DNA of 34,307 nt from Candidatus Saccharibacteria bacterium UBA4727 (GTDB lineage: Bacteria; Patescibacteriota; Saccharimonadia; Saccharimonadales; Saccharimonadaceae): NCBI GenBank assembly GCA_002404195.1, contig DHJF01000031.1, positions 1 to 34,307 on the forward strand, written 5' to 3'. The position numbers and the translations under genes were made by a program. Positions within the stretch are counted from its first letter, which is position 1; every line of letters starts with the position of its first letter. The notes beneath the pieces are model-generated. The model was not told the origin of the DNA. It worked only from the letters and a program-made list of their open reading frames with translations, and made no database searches. Positions 7,118-14,316 of this stretch are shown in pieces.

Positions 7118-7505
7118 GGCGGGTGGTATGGCGATCAACTAATTGATGTGCCTGTTCGAGCTCAACCTGGCTCTTAGCGCTGTCACGCATCGCAAGCGCG
7201 CGGTCGAGTGCGGTTTGACTTTCGGCTTCGATAATATCGTCACCGCTCTCAGCTTCATCAACCAGAATACGGACGTGCATCTGGGAGACTTCAAGTACGC
7301 CGCCACTAATAGCAAAGTACTCAAGCTGATCGTCGGCGTCACCTTTTTTGTGACGGACGGCAATCGCACCAGGCACGGCAATGCCGACCAATGGTTCGTG
7401 GCCGGGAAAAATCGCAATTTCACCGGCCGCTGTTGGTACCATCACCTCGTAAACATCTTGGTCAACTTTTTTGCCAAGCAGGGTAACAAGCTCTAGGTTC
7501 ATCAT
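7080..7505 (-). CDS. atpC: F-type ATP synthase subunit epsilon
   Basis: 141 residues, last gene of the ATP synthase operon. Epsilon belongs to the F1 central stalk, couples rotation and can inhibit ATP hydrolysis. The N-terminal beta-sandwich shows the family pattern (VYEVMVPTAAGEIAIFPGHEPLVG, broadly residues 18-41, then AISGGVLEV). A C-terminal helical hairpin follows, ending in an unusually basic tail (LRRRHRR). Two adjacent ATGs (7505 and 7502) are possible, 3 nt after the atpD stop, with AAGGA within the end of atpD as ribosome site. The 3' end overlaps a convergent gene by 38 bp. Confidence 0.93.
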   Translation of the reverse strand: MMNLELVTLLGKKVDQDVYEVMVPTAAGEIAIFPGHEPLVGIAVPGAIAVRHKKGDADDQLEYFAISGGVLEVSQMHVRILVDEAESGDDIIEAESQTALDRALAMRDSAKSQVELEQAHQLVDRHTTRLKVADLRRRHRR

Positions 7506-7508
7506 CGC

Positions 7509-8891
7509 CTAGTCCTTCTTGTCAGCGAGACTGCCGCCAACCATGTAGAACCAGCTCTCTGGCTTGTCGTCGTACTTACCAGCGAGAATCGCCTTGGCAT
7601 CAGCAATTGTGTCAGCTAGCTTGATGTACGCGCCTGGCGTACCAGTAAATTGCTCGGCTACGTAGAACGGCTGCGCAAAGAAGCGTTGCAGGCGTCGAGC
7701 TCGGCCAACTGTTTGCTTTTGATCGTCTGACAATTCTTCCATACCGAGGATTGCGATGATATCTTGCAGCTCTTTGTATTGCTGGAGGACACGCTGGACT
7801 TCAAGTGCAACGTTATAGTGCTCTTCGCCAACGACTTCAGGGTCGAGGCTGTTTGAGCTACTGTCAAGTACATCAACGGCAGGGTAAATACCGATTTCTG
7901 TCAGGGCGCGGTTCATCACGATGGTCGCATCAAGGTGAGCGAAGGTCGTCGCTGGCGCTGGGTCAGTTAAGTCGTCGGCTGGCACATAGACAGCTTGCAC
8001 AGAAGTAATCGAACCTTTTTTCGTACTGGTGATACGTTCTTGCAGGGCACCCATTTCTTGTTGCAGGTTTGGCTGATAGCCCACCGCAGATGGAAGACGT
8101 CCAAGCAGAGCTGAAACTTCAGCGCCAGCCTGCGTGTAGCGATAAATATTATCGATAAAGAGCAGCACGTCTTTACCTTCGTCGCGAAATGATTCTGCCA
8201 TGGCAAGACCAGCCAGGGCGACACGAAGACGTGCTCCAGGTGGTTCGTTCATCTGGCCGAAGACAAGACTTGTCTTACCAAGCACACCGGCGTCAGCCAT
8301 TTCGTGGTACAGGTCGTTGCCCTCACGAGTACGCTCACCGACACCAGCAAACACTGAGTTACCAGAGTGAAACTTGGCGATGTTGTTAATCAGCTCTTGG
8401 ATGAGCACGGTTTTACCAACACCAGCACCAGCGAAGAGGCCGGCTTTGCCACCCTTAGTTAGTGGGGCGATAAGGTCGATAACCTTGATACCGGTTTCGA
8501 GAATCTCAGTTTTGTTCGCTTGCTCAGAAAGAGCGGGCGGTTCGCGGTGAATCGAAGCGCGTTTTCCTGTTGGCGCAGGCTTACCGTCGATAGGGTCACC
8601 TACTACGTTAAACATACGGCCCTGGGTGTCGGCACCAACTGGGACGCTAATCGGTGCGCCCGTTGCGATGACGTCGTCACCACGCTTCAAACCGTCGGTG
8701 CTGCTCATGGCAATGGCACGAACTGTGCGCTCGTCAAGGTGCTGTGCAACTTCGAGGGTAATCGTTTTTTTGTCATGTTGAATTGTCAGTGCATCGTACA
8801 TGCCTGGCAAATTCTTATCATTAAATTCAACATCTACCACGACACCAACAACTTGGATAACGTGGCCGATGCCCGTTTGTTCTTTACTCAT
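7509..8891 (-). CDS. atpD: F-type ATP synthase subunit beta
   Basis: The catalytic subunit of F1, 460 residues. The P-loop GAGVGKT is at 155-161 (K160), with GERTREGNDLY and the Walker B LLFIDNIYRYTQAG after it. The DELSEED region reads MEELSDDQK. Start choice: a longer frame opens at 8912 inside atpG, but GGAG lies 6 nt before the ATG at 8891 (3 nt before another ATG at 8894), so I start at 8891. It follows atpG by 13 nt and precedes atpC by 3 nt, which implies coupled translation. All key catalytic segments are present, so it should be active. Confidence 0.96.
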   Translation of the reverse strand: MSKEQTGIGHVIQVVGVVVDVEFNDKNLPGMYDALTIQHDKKTITLEVAQHLDERTVRAIAMSSTDGLKRGDDVIATGAPISVPVGADTQGRMFNVVGDPIDGKPAPTGKRASIHREPPALSEQANKTEILETGIKVIDLIAPLTKGGKAGLFAGAGVGKTVLIQELINNIAKFHSGNSVFAGVGERTREGNDLYHEMADAGVLGKTSLVFGQMNEPPGARLRVALAGLAMAESFRDEGKDVLLFIDNIYRYTQAGAEVSALLGRLPSAVGYQPNLQQEMGALQERITSTKKGSITSVQAVYVPADDLTDPAPATTFAHLDATIVMNRALTEIGIYPAVDVLDSSSNSLDPEVVGEEHYNVALEVQRVLQQYKELQDIIAILGMEELSDDQKQTVGRARRLQRFFAQPFYVAEQFTGTPGAYIKLADTIADAKAILAGKYDDKPESWFYMVGGSLADKKD

Positions 8892-8904
8892 CATTGTCTC
8901 CTTA

Positions 8905-9774
8905 TTACTCATTGAGGGCCTCTACGCCACCTGATATTTCTGCTAATTCTTGGGTAATTGCCGCCTGGCGGGCTTTGTTCATGGCGACGGTTAGGTCGTC
9001 TGCCAGGTCTGATGCGTTGTCGGTGGCGTTCTTCATGGCGAGCATTTGCATGCTATATTCGCTGGCTTTTCCGTCAAGGAAGGCTTGGAAAATTTGCGCG
9101 CCAATCAAGCGGCGGGTAACGGCATCCAGTACAGCTTCAGCTGATGGCTCATATAATGCATCGCGAACACTGCTCGACACTTCAGTCTCGGTAAAGCCGG
9201 CCGGCAAAATACGTGCCGTCATCACTTGTTGGTTGATACCGCTGATAAACTTCGCGTAAATGACATCGACGGCGTCGACATTGCCAGAAATAAACTGCTC
9301 AATTGCCGTATCGAGCAGGGCGCGCAGCTGGCTAGCCGACGGATTGTCAGCCAGGTTTTCGTAGGCGCCGAGTAATTCGGTATCTTTCAGGCGCGTCACA
9401 AATTGCGACACCTTACGACCAACTGCAATCGTCTTATTAGCAACCTTCTGCTTGTCATCAGCTTGTAACTCACGAATATAAGCCTTGGCAATGTTCGCAT
9501 TGTAAGCGCCAACCAGACCTTTGTCGGCTGCAATCACAATCAACAGACGTGATTTGACCGTTCGCTGCTCAAACAACGGATGTTGCTTGGTTTCACCCTG
9601 GCTCGCCAGGTAGGTCAGCAACTCGTTGGCAGCTTGCGAATACGGCGTCGCTGCCTTGTCGGCATCTTGGGCGCGGCGCATTTTGCTAGCCGCGACCATT
9701 TGCATCGCCTTAGTAATCTGCTTGGTGCTTTTTACCGAGCGGATTCGCGATTTAAGTTGCTGTTGAGAAGCCAT
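8905..9774 (-). CDS. atpG: F-type ATP synthase subunit gamma
   Basis: 289 residues, the rotating central shaft of F1. The diagnostic N-terminal helix is present (LKSRIRSVKSTKQITKAMQM, then VAASKMRRAQ), and the C-terminal helix carries the conserved AMKNATDNASDL around residue 250. GAGGAG within the end of atpA lies about 9 nt before the ATG. The gap to atpA is 6 nt. Length is normal for the family. Confidence 0.95.
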   Translation of the reverse strand: MASQQQLKSRIRSVKSTKQITKAMQMVAASKMRRAQDADKAATPYSQAANELLTYLASQGETKQHPLFEQRTVKSRLLIVIAADKGLVGAYNANIAKAYIRELQADDKQKVANKTIAVGRKVSQFVTRLKDTELLGAYENLADNPSASQLRALLDTAIEQFISGNVDAVDVIYAKFISGINQQVMTARILPAGFTETEVSSSVRDALYEPSAEAVLDAVTRRLIGAQIFQAFLDGKASEYSMQMLAMKNATDNASDLADDLTVAMNKARQAAITQELAEISGGVEALNE

Positions 9775-9780
9775 GAGCTA

Positions 9781-11307
9781 TTACTCCTCAAAACCCTTAG
9801 CGCTCGAAATGGCAGCTTTTGCGATGACTTTCAAGATATCATCGGCCGGCTTGTCGCCCTTGGTGAGCGTACGCATGACATCTTTATGGTCAGCCCAGAG
9901 ACGTGTCAGCATAGCTGCCTGAGCGTCTTTAATCTTCACCACAGGTACTTTGTCGTAGTGACCGTTTGAAACAGCGTAAATACTCGCAACTTGCTCCCAG
10001 ACACTGGCTGGCTGGTACTGAGCTTGTTTGAGCAGCTCTGTCAGGCGTTGGCCACGTTCGATTTGTGATTTCGTTTCAGCATCAAGATCACTACCGAACT
10101 GCGCAAAGCTAGCAAGTTCACGGTACTGTGACAGACCGAGCTTCAGGTGGCCACTGACAGATTTAACGGCTTTGGTTTGCGCCGCGCCACCAACACGTGA
10201 GACCGACAGACCAGCTGAAATCGCCGGACGAATACCTTGGTAGAAGAGGTCTGTTTCCATAAAAATCTGACCGTCAGTAATCGAAATCACGTTAGTTGGA
10301 ATGTAGGCGGAAATATCGCCAGCCTGGGTTTCAATAATTGGAAGAGCAGTCAAGCTACCAGCACCAAGATCGTCGCTTAGTTTCGCTGAACGCTCAAGTA
10401 GGCGAGAGTGCAGGTAGAAAACATCACCAGGAAAGGCTTCGCGGCCTGGTGGACGACGGAGCAAGAGCGACATTTGACGGTAAGCTACAGCGTGCTTAGT
10501 AAGATCATCGTAGATCATCAGGGCGTGCTGTTTGTTATCGCGGAAATATTCACCCATGGCCGTGCCGGCGTATGGCGCCAGGTAGAGTAGTGAGGCTGGG
10601 TCGCTTGGACCAGTCGCCACAATGATGGTTTGTTCCATGACACCCTCAGCCTTGAGGCGGTCAACCAGGCGGGCAATCTTTGACAGCTTCTGACCAATCG
10701 CCACGTAGACGTTGACCACGCCAGTATTTTGCTTGGCTTGGTTAATCATCGTGTCAATGGCGATGGCCGTTTTACCGGTTTGACGGTCACCAATAATCAG
10801 CTCACGCTGGCCGCGGCCGATGGGGAACATGGCGTCGATGGCCATAATACCGGTCATCAGTGGTTCGTGGACCGACTTACGACCCATCACACCGATAGCT
10901 TCGCGTTCCACGAGTCCAGTCAATTTGGTTTTAATCGGACCAGCACCATCAAGCGGGCGACCGAGCGGGTCAACCACGCGACCCAAAAGCTCTGGGCCAA
11001 CCGGGACTTCTAGCGTCGTCCCTTTCAAGCGGACCGTATTACCGGCTGATACGTTGGTATCGCTACCGAGCAGTACTGCACCAATTTCGTCTTCCATTAA
11101 GTTCAATGCAAATGCTTCAACGATACCGTCCTTGGTTTCGATTTCAAGCATTTCCGAAAAGCCGGCTTCACGTAGGCCGTGCACCCAAGCGACACCGTCG
11201 CCAATACGAGTCACCACGCCGACGTCTTCAAGACCTTCGGTTGTCTCAAGCCCTGCAATTGCGTTGCGCAATTCGCTCGAGAGTTCTGTTATTGCAATAT
11301 CTGCCAT
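9781..11307 (-). CDS. atpA: F-type ATP synthase subunit alpha
   Basis: 508 residues, the non-catalytic nucleotide-binding subunit of F1. The P-loop GDRQTGKT is at about residue 170. Other family segments are VGRVVDPLGRPLDG (as LLGRVVDPLGRPLDG), the VISITDGQIF segment and the SVSRVGGAAQ segment. An AGAGGAAT ribosome site precedes the ATG at good spacing. The gene lies 17 nt after atpH. There is nothing unusual in length or motifs. Confidence 0.96.
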   Translation of the reverse strand: MADIAITELSSELRNAIAGLETTEGLEDVGVVTRIGDGVAWVHGLREAGFSEMLEIETKDGIVEAFALNLMEDEIGAVLLGSDTNVSAGNTVRLKGTTLEVPVGPELLGRVVDPLGRPLDGAGPIKTKLTGLVEREAIGVMGRKSVHEPLMTGIMAIDAMFPIGRGQRELIIGDRQTGKTAIAIDTMINQAKQNTGVVNVYVAIGQKLSKIARLVDRLKAEGVMEQTIIVATGPSDPASLLYLAPYAGTAMGEYFRDNKQHALMIYDDLTKHAVAYRQMSLLLRRPPGREAFPGDVFYLHSRLLERSAKLSDDLGAGSLTALPIIETQAGDISAYIPTNVISITDGQIFMETDLFYQGIRPAISAGLSVSRVGGAAQTKAVKSVSGHLKLGLSQYRELASFAQFGSDLDAETKSQIERGQRLTELLKQAQYQPASVWEQVASIYAVSNGHYDKVPVVKIKDAQAAMLTRLWADHKDVMRTLTKGDKPADDILKVIAKAAISSAKGFEE

Positions 11308-11324
11308 GTCAATTCCTCTTTCTC

Positions 11325-11708
11325 TTACAGTTGTTTCGCCCGCAGGGCTGTTAATTTATGTCGAATCGTTCCGTCAAATCGGCGGCCGGGAATATCTACC
11401 CGCAGACCACCGAGCAACGTCGGGTCGATTGTCTCGCGCAGTTCAACGCTCGTAGCGCCGACAAGCTTGGCTATTTCCGCTTTGATGCTATCGTCAATCG
11501 GAAAGGCGCTTGCGACATCCGCCACAACCACGCCGCGATCAGCCAGTGTCGCCTCGATGTCGCGCACCAGCAACTCTTGCTCACGCGTACGGCCGGACGC
11601 TACCAAATAGGCGGCAACTTCCCGCAGGACTGCGCTACGAGGCTGGCCGCCCAATAATTTATCGGCAGCATAGGCAGCAATGCGACGACGAGACAATCGT
11701 AATGCCAT
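11325..11708 (-). CDS. atpH: F-type ATP synthase subunit delta, short form
   Basis: 127 residues in the atpH position between atpF and atpA. Delta links the F1 crown to the b-subunit stalk. The C-terminal part is recognisable (TIDPTLLGGLRVDIPGRRFD then IRHKLTALR), matching the family pattern of a glycine pair, a basic beta strand and a final L-x-x-L helix. Bacterial delta is usually about 170-180 residues, so much of the N-terminal six-helix domain is missing or strongly reduced. The overlap and spacing with atpF (3 nt) leave no room for a longer start in this frame. It may be a reduced form typical of this lineage. Confidence 0.88.
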   Translation of the reverse strand: MALRLSRRRIAAYAADKLLGGQPRSAVLREVAAYLVASGRTREQELLVRDIEATLADRGVVVADVASAFPIDDSIKAEIAKLVGATSVELRETIDPTLLGGLRVDIPGRRFDGTIRHKLTALRAKQL

Positions 11709-11711
11709 CGT

Positions 11712-12248
11712 CTACAAAGCTTCCTTGACAGCCGACGCGATCACGCCACTGTCTACTTTAGCGGTGACCGTTTTGCCAATCACTTTTTCAGTGGCGAGCG
11801 CCACGAGTTCGAGTGTTTCGTTATGAAGCATTTTTTTCGCAGCCAGAATATCTTTGTCGAGCTGAGCATGTGCTTCCGCGACAATGCGCTCAGCTTGATT
11901 CTTTGACTTTGCCTCGGCCGCCTCAAGTGCGGCCGTCGCTTCTTCTTTCGCTGTCACAACAATTTCAGAGGCATCAGCTCGTGCTTGCTTCATCAACTTC
12001 GTGATTTCAGCTTTTGCCTCGGCCGCTTTTCTCTCAGCTTCGACCGCAGCTTTTGTACCGGCTTCGATTGCATCTTGACGAGCGTCAATCGTTTTCATGA
12101 AGATAGGGTAGATGTATTTACCACAAAACCACACCAAAATAATGAAAGCGACAATCTGAAAAATCAGCATCTTTATGTCAATGCCAAGCGCACCAAGAAT
12201 GCCGTGTGACTGGGCACCCGTTTCTGCAAATTGCGTAAATATAGTCAT
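11712..12248 (-). CDS. atpF: F-type ATP synthase subunit b
   Basis: 178 residues forming the peripheral stalk. One membrane helix (about 26-46, MLIFQIVAFIILVWFCGKYI) is followed by a long alanine/lysine/glutamate-rich helix (about 50-150) that forms a coiled-coil dimer. The start lies 20 nt downstream of atpE. There is only one b-type gene, so the stalk is probably a homodimer. Length is normal. Confidence 0.94.
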   Translation of the reverse strand: MTIFTQFAETGAQSHGILGALGIDIKMLIFQIVAFIILVWFCGKYIYPIFMKTIDARQDAIEAGTKAAVEAERKAAEAKAEITKLMKQARADASEIVVTAKEEATAALEAAEAKSKNQAERIVAEAHAQLDKDILAAKKMLHNETLELVALATEKVIGKTVTAKVDSGVIASAVKEAL

Positions 12249-12268
12249 TGCGTTAGCGTTACCGTTTC

Positions 12269-12481
12269 CTAGATGAATTTCGCAATAATGGCAACAACGA
12301 TACCGATAATAGCTAGCGAGTCCGAGAAGACAATAGCGGTAATCATCAACGTACGAATGTCGCTTAGTTTTTCTGGGTTACGGCCGAATGCGTTAAGTGC
12401 GCCGGCGCCGATAAAACCAACACCCATTGCAGCACCAAGTGCAGGTAGAGCGTAGGTCAGTCCGAAAGCTAATTTATCCAT
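12269..12481 (-). CDS. atpE: F-type ATP synthase subunit c
   Basis: 70 residues forming the rotor ring. Two membrane helices flank the polar loop GRNPEK (33-38). The ion-binding carboxylate in helix 2 is D54 (IVFSDSLAI). Most bacteria use Glu here; E. coli uses Asp. Aligned on the RQP/RNP loop, the position of the Na+-ligand Gln in Na+-type rings is V21, which favours proton coupling, although S55 follows the carboxylate. Helix 1 has the usual glycine/alanine packing (GAAMGVGFIGAGAL). A good ribosome site (AAGGAG) lies upstream. Confidence 0.95.
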   Translation of the reverse strand: MDKLAFGLTYALPALGAAMGVGFIGAGALNAFGRNPEKLSDIRTLMITAIVFSDSLAIIGIVVAIIAKFI

Positions 12482-12519
12482 AGTATTATTTCTCCTTGTA
12501 ATTGTTTACTTAAATTGTA

Positions 12520-13368
12520 TCATTCTCTTACAGCCACAGCCGGTTCGGCAAGGTGAGCAGAAGGGGAATGGTCGGTGGGAATAGCCGTATGATCAGGCTC
12601 GGGAACAGTGCCGCCGTGAATATCAATGGCGAGGGAAGTGAAGATCAAACTGAGAATAAAGAAAACGTAGGCCTGCACTAAACCGATAAACAACTCGAAA
12701 GCCATAAAGAACGGCAGGGTAGCAATCGAGAAGTAGCTAGTCAGGACGGCGATAATGAGTAGCAGTACTTCGCCGGCGAAACAGTTGCCAAACAAACGCA
12801 GTGACAGCGAAAGTCCGCGCGAGACTTCGCCAATGAGTTCCAGGAAACCTTCAAAGGCACCAAGTGGATCCTTGAACGGATTGCGCAGGTAGCGGCCGAT
12901 GTTACCAAAAACACCGTGACGGCGAATGGCATAAACTTGCACCATCACCATGGTGATAATCATAATTGCCAATGTAAAGTTGAGGTCGGCGGCTAAGCTA
13001 CGAAAAATAGGAAAGCCGTTATACGTAATTGACCCTAGGCCAGGGATAACACTCAGCCAGTACGAAATAAGTACGAAGAAGAAAATCGTCAGAGAAAGTG
13101 GGGCAATCTTGCGAGCCACGACTTTGTCAGGCACAACACTATCAACAGCGCTCAGCATGCCTTCAAAGGCCCACTGCACCAGGCCCACGAAGCGGTTGTA
13201 TTTACCGCGTTTGATCATGCCGGCGACATACAGAAAAATCGACAAAAAAATAACCAGGCCAATGGCGCCCAACACAAGAGCGTTGGTGATAGGAAAGCCG
13301 GCAACAGTAAACAGCGTCTCAGCGCCGAGACTAATATGAATGCCAGTCATTGCAAATTGATTCATCAT
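12520..13368 (-). CDS. atpB: F-type ATP synthase subunit a
   Basis: 282 residues, the proton half-channel protein of Fo, with about five or six membrane helices. The essential arginine is in SLSLRLFGN within the segment about 190-230. The frame is open further upstream to 13470, but that part (rich in Cys, His, Thr) is the antisense-free overlap with the preceding gene and not membrane-like. I start at the ATG at 13368, which overlaps the preceding stop as ATGA; 13365 is equally possible. The C-terminal tail (PEPDHTAIPTDHSPSAHLAE) is hydrophilic and unusually long. Confidence 0.93.
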   Translation of the reverse strand: MMNQFAMTGIHISLGAETLFTVAGFPITNALVLGAIGLVIFLSIFLYVAGMIKRGKYNRFVGLVQWAFEGMLSAVDSVVPDKVVARKIAPLSLTIFFFVLISYWLSVIPGLGSITYNGFPIFRSLAADLNFTLAIMIITMVMVQVYAIRRHGVFGNIGRYLRNPFKDPLGAFEGFLELIGEVSRGLSLSLRLFGNCFAGEVLLLIIAVLTSYFSIATLPFFMAFELFIGLVQAYVFFILSLIFTSLAIDIHGGTVPEPDHTAIPTDHSPSAHLAEPAVAVRE

Positions 13369-13619
13369 TTCTTTTTCACCCTTTGTAGTTGTTGTCGAAC
13401 AAGTAGCGTGGCAAGCACAATTCCAATAGCCATAGCGATGCTCATAATCCACGGTGTCGAGTGGAGCCATTTATCAGCCAGCAGGCCGATGATGGTAAGG
13501 CCGATAATCGGAAGAAACATGCGCCACGTCGTATCTGCCATTGTCATAATCAATAAAATGACCGTCGATTTATTCGGCGGCACTGGTGTGATATCACTAT
13601 CGTTTTGTGATTTACCCAT
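13365..13619 (-). CDS. AtpI/AtpZ-like small membrane protein
   Basis: 84 residues, first gene of the ATP synthase operon. Two membrane helices (about 31-47 and 54-73) are separated by ADKWLHSTPW. That loop resembles the conserved turn of AtpI/AtpZ proteins (COG5336-like), which assist c-ring assembly or Mg2+ uptake. The N-terminus is polar (MGKSQNDSDITPVPPNKS) and the tail is basic (RQQLQRVKKK), so both ends should face the cytosol. Its stop overlaps the atpB start. TATAGT lies 9 nt before the ATG and drives the operon. The exact family (AtpI or AtpZ) is uncertain. Confidence 0.75.
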   Translation of the reverse strand: MGKSQNDSDITPVPPNKSTVILLIMTMADTTWRMFLPIIGLTIIGLLADKWLHSTPWIMSIAMAIGIVLATLLVRQQLQRVKKK

Positions 13620-13628
13620 TACTCATAT

Positions 13629-13637
13629 ACTATAGCA
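13629..13637 (-). promoter_or_regulatory. Extended -10 promoter of the ATP synthase operon
   Basis: On the minus strand TGC then TATAGT (TATAGT at 13634-13629), 9 nt before the ATG at 13619. The opposite strand has -10 elements for the divergent gene at 13659. Confidence 0.6.
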
Positions 13638-13644
13638 GGAGAAG

Positions 13645-13650
13645 GATACT
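13645..13650 (+). promoter_or_regulatory. -10 element of the zinc-ribbon-like gene
   Basis: GATACT, 8 nt before the ATG at 13659. A second candidate TATACT is at 13626-13631. Confidence 0.4.
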
Positions 13651-13658
13651 TTGCCAAG

Positions 13659-13865
13659 ATGCCCCGAAAAAACAATACGCCTCCGCATCAAAAATTTAAG
13701 CTTAATTTAAGTTGTGGTCAAAAGCGTCCGTTCGCGACCGAAAAGCTCGCCCAGGCAGCGGCCGAACACCAAATGCTCGTCAAGCCAACATTGGAACTCA
13801 GCGTCTACCCCTGCCCAATCTGTCATAAATGGCACCTCACGCGGCGAGAGCGCGTCGACCAATAG
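13659..13865 (+). CDS. Small zinc-ribbon-like protein
   Basis: 68 residues, basic. It contains LSCGQKRPF near residue 18 and CPICHKWHLT near residue 52. The single early Cys plus the CxxC and two His could bind zinc, suggesting a nucleic-acid- or ribosome-associated role. I cannot name a family. It is divergent from the ATP synthase operon with about 40 bp between the start codons. A GATACT 8 nt before the ATG suggests a leaderless mRNA. Confidence 0.7.
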   Translation: MPRKNNTPPHQKFKLNLSCGQKRPFATEKLAQAAAEHQMLVKPTLELSVYPCPICHKWHLTRRERVDQ

Positions 13866-13907
13866 ACCGACTCGTACGACTTGGTATCGTCGTCGTCTTT
13901 TTTTGTG

Positions 13908-13913
13908 TATAAT
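13908..13913 (+). promoter_or_regulatory. -10 element of the glutaredoxin gene
   Basis: TATAAT preceded by TGTG. The ATG at 13952 is 38 nt downstream, with AAAAGGG 12 nt before it, so this gene has an ordinary leader. Confidence 0.5.
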
Positions 13914-13951
13914 GTATAGTAAAGTAAATAGAGAAAAGGGAACTATATCTT

Positions 13952-14224
13952 ATGAGTGACGCAGCACAAATCACTATCTACAGCACGACATGGTGCGCAT
14001 TTTGCAAAACAGAGAAACAATATCTTGATAAATTAGGTATCGCTTTTGTTGAAAAAGACATCGAAGCCGATAAAGACGCTTACGAAGAGCTAATGGCGAA
14101 AAACGGTGGCGCTTTCCAGGGCGTTCCTGTCACCGACATCGCCGGCGACCTTGTTCTTGGTTTTGACCGCGCGAAAATCGATAGTCTCATCAAAGAGAAG
14201 AACATCCAGCCCGTCGCTGCGTAA
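13952..14224 (+). CDS. Glutaredoxin-like thiol-disulphide oxidoreductase
   Basis: 90 residues with the thioredoxin fold. The redox motif is C15-A-F-C18 after a beta strand (ITIYSTTW). The cis-proline is in GVPVT and the family glycine/phenylalanine in LVLGFDRAKID. It belongs to the NrdH/YruB/mycoredoxin-like glutaredoxins. CxxC with two Cys implies dithiol chemistry, with an unknown electron donor. Unlike its neighbours it has a real leader with a GAAAAGGG ribosome site. A Rho-independent terminator follows, so it is a single-gene unit. Confidence 0.88.
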   Translation: MSDAAQITIYSTTWCAFCKTEKQYLDKLGIAFVEKDIEADKDAYEELMAKNGGAFQGVPVTDIAGDLVLGFDRAKIDSLIKEKNIQPVAA

Positions 14225-14240
14225 GCACGACATTCATCTT

Positions 14241-14268
14241 AAAAAGCCACCCATTGCGGTGGCTTTTT
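14241..14268 (+). terminator. Rho-independent terminator after the glutaredoxin gene
   Basis: AAAAAGCCACC (14241-14251) pairs with GGTGGCTTTTT (14258-14268) around CATTGC, ending in T5. This is the best classical terminator in the window. Confidence 0.9.
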
Positions 14269-14299
14269 GCTTTCACTTGCCAGCTGCCGCCACAAAGAG

Positions 14300-14305
14300 T
14301 ATAGT
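14300..14305 (+). promoter_or_regulatory. -10 element of the AAA+ gene
   Basis: TATAGT, 11 nt before the ATG at 14317. Confidence 0.45.
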
Positions 14306-14316
14306 TTGGCGTACCT

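Noticed and set aside
10820..11455. 211-codon plus-strand frame over atpA/atpH
   Set aside because: Ser/Pro-rich antisense shadow of strongly conserved ATP synthase genes.
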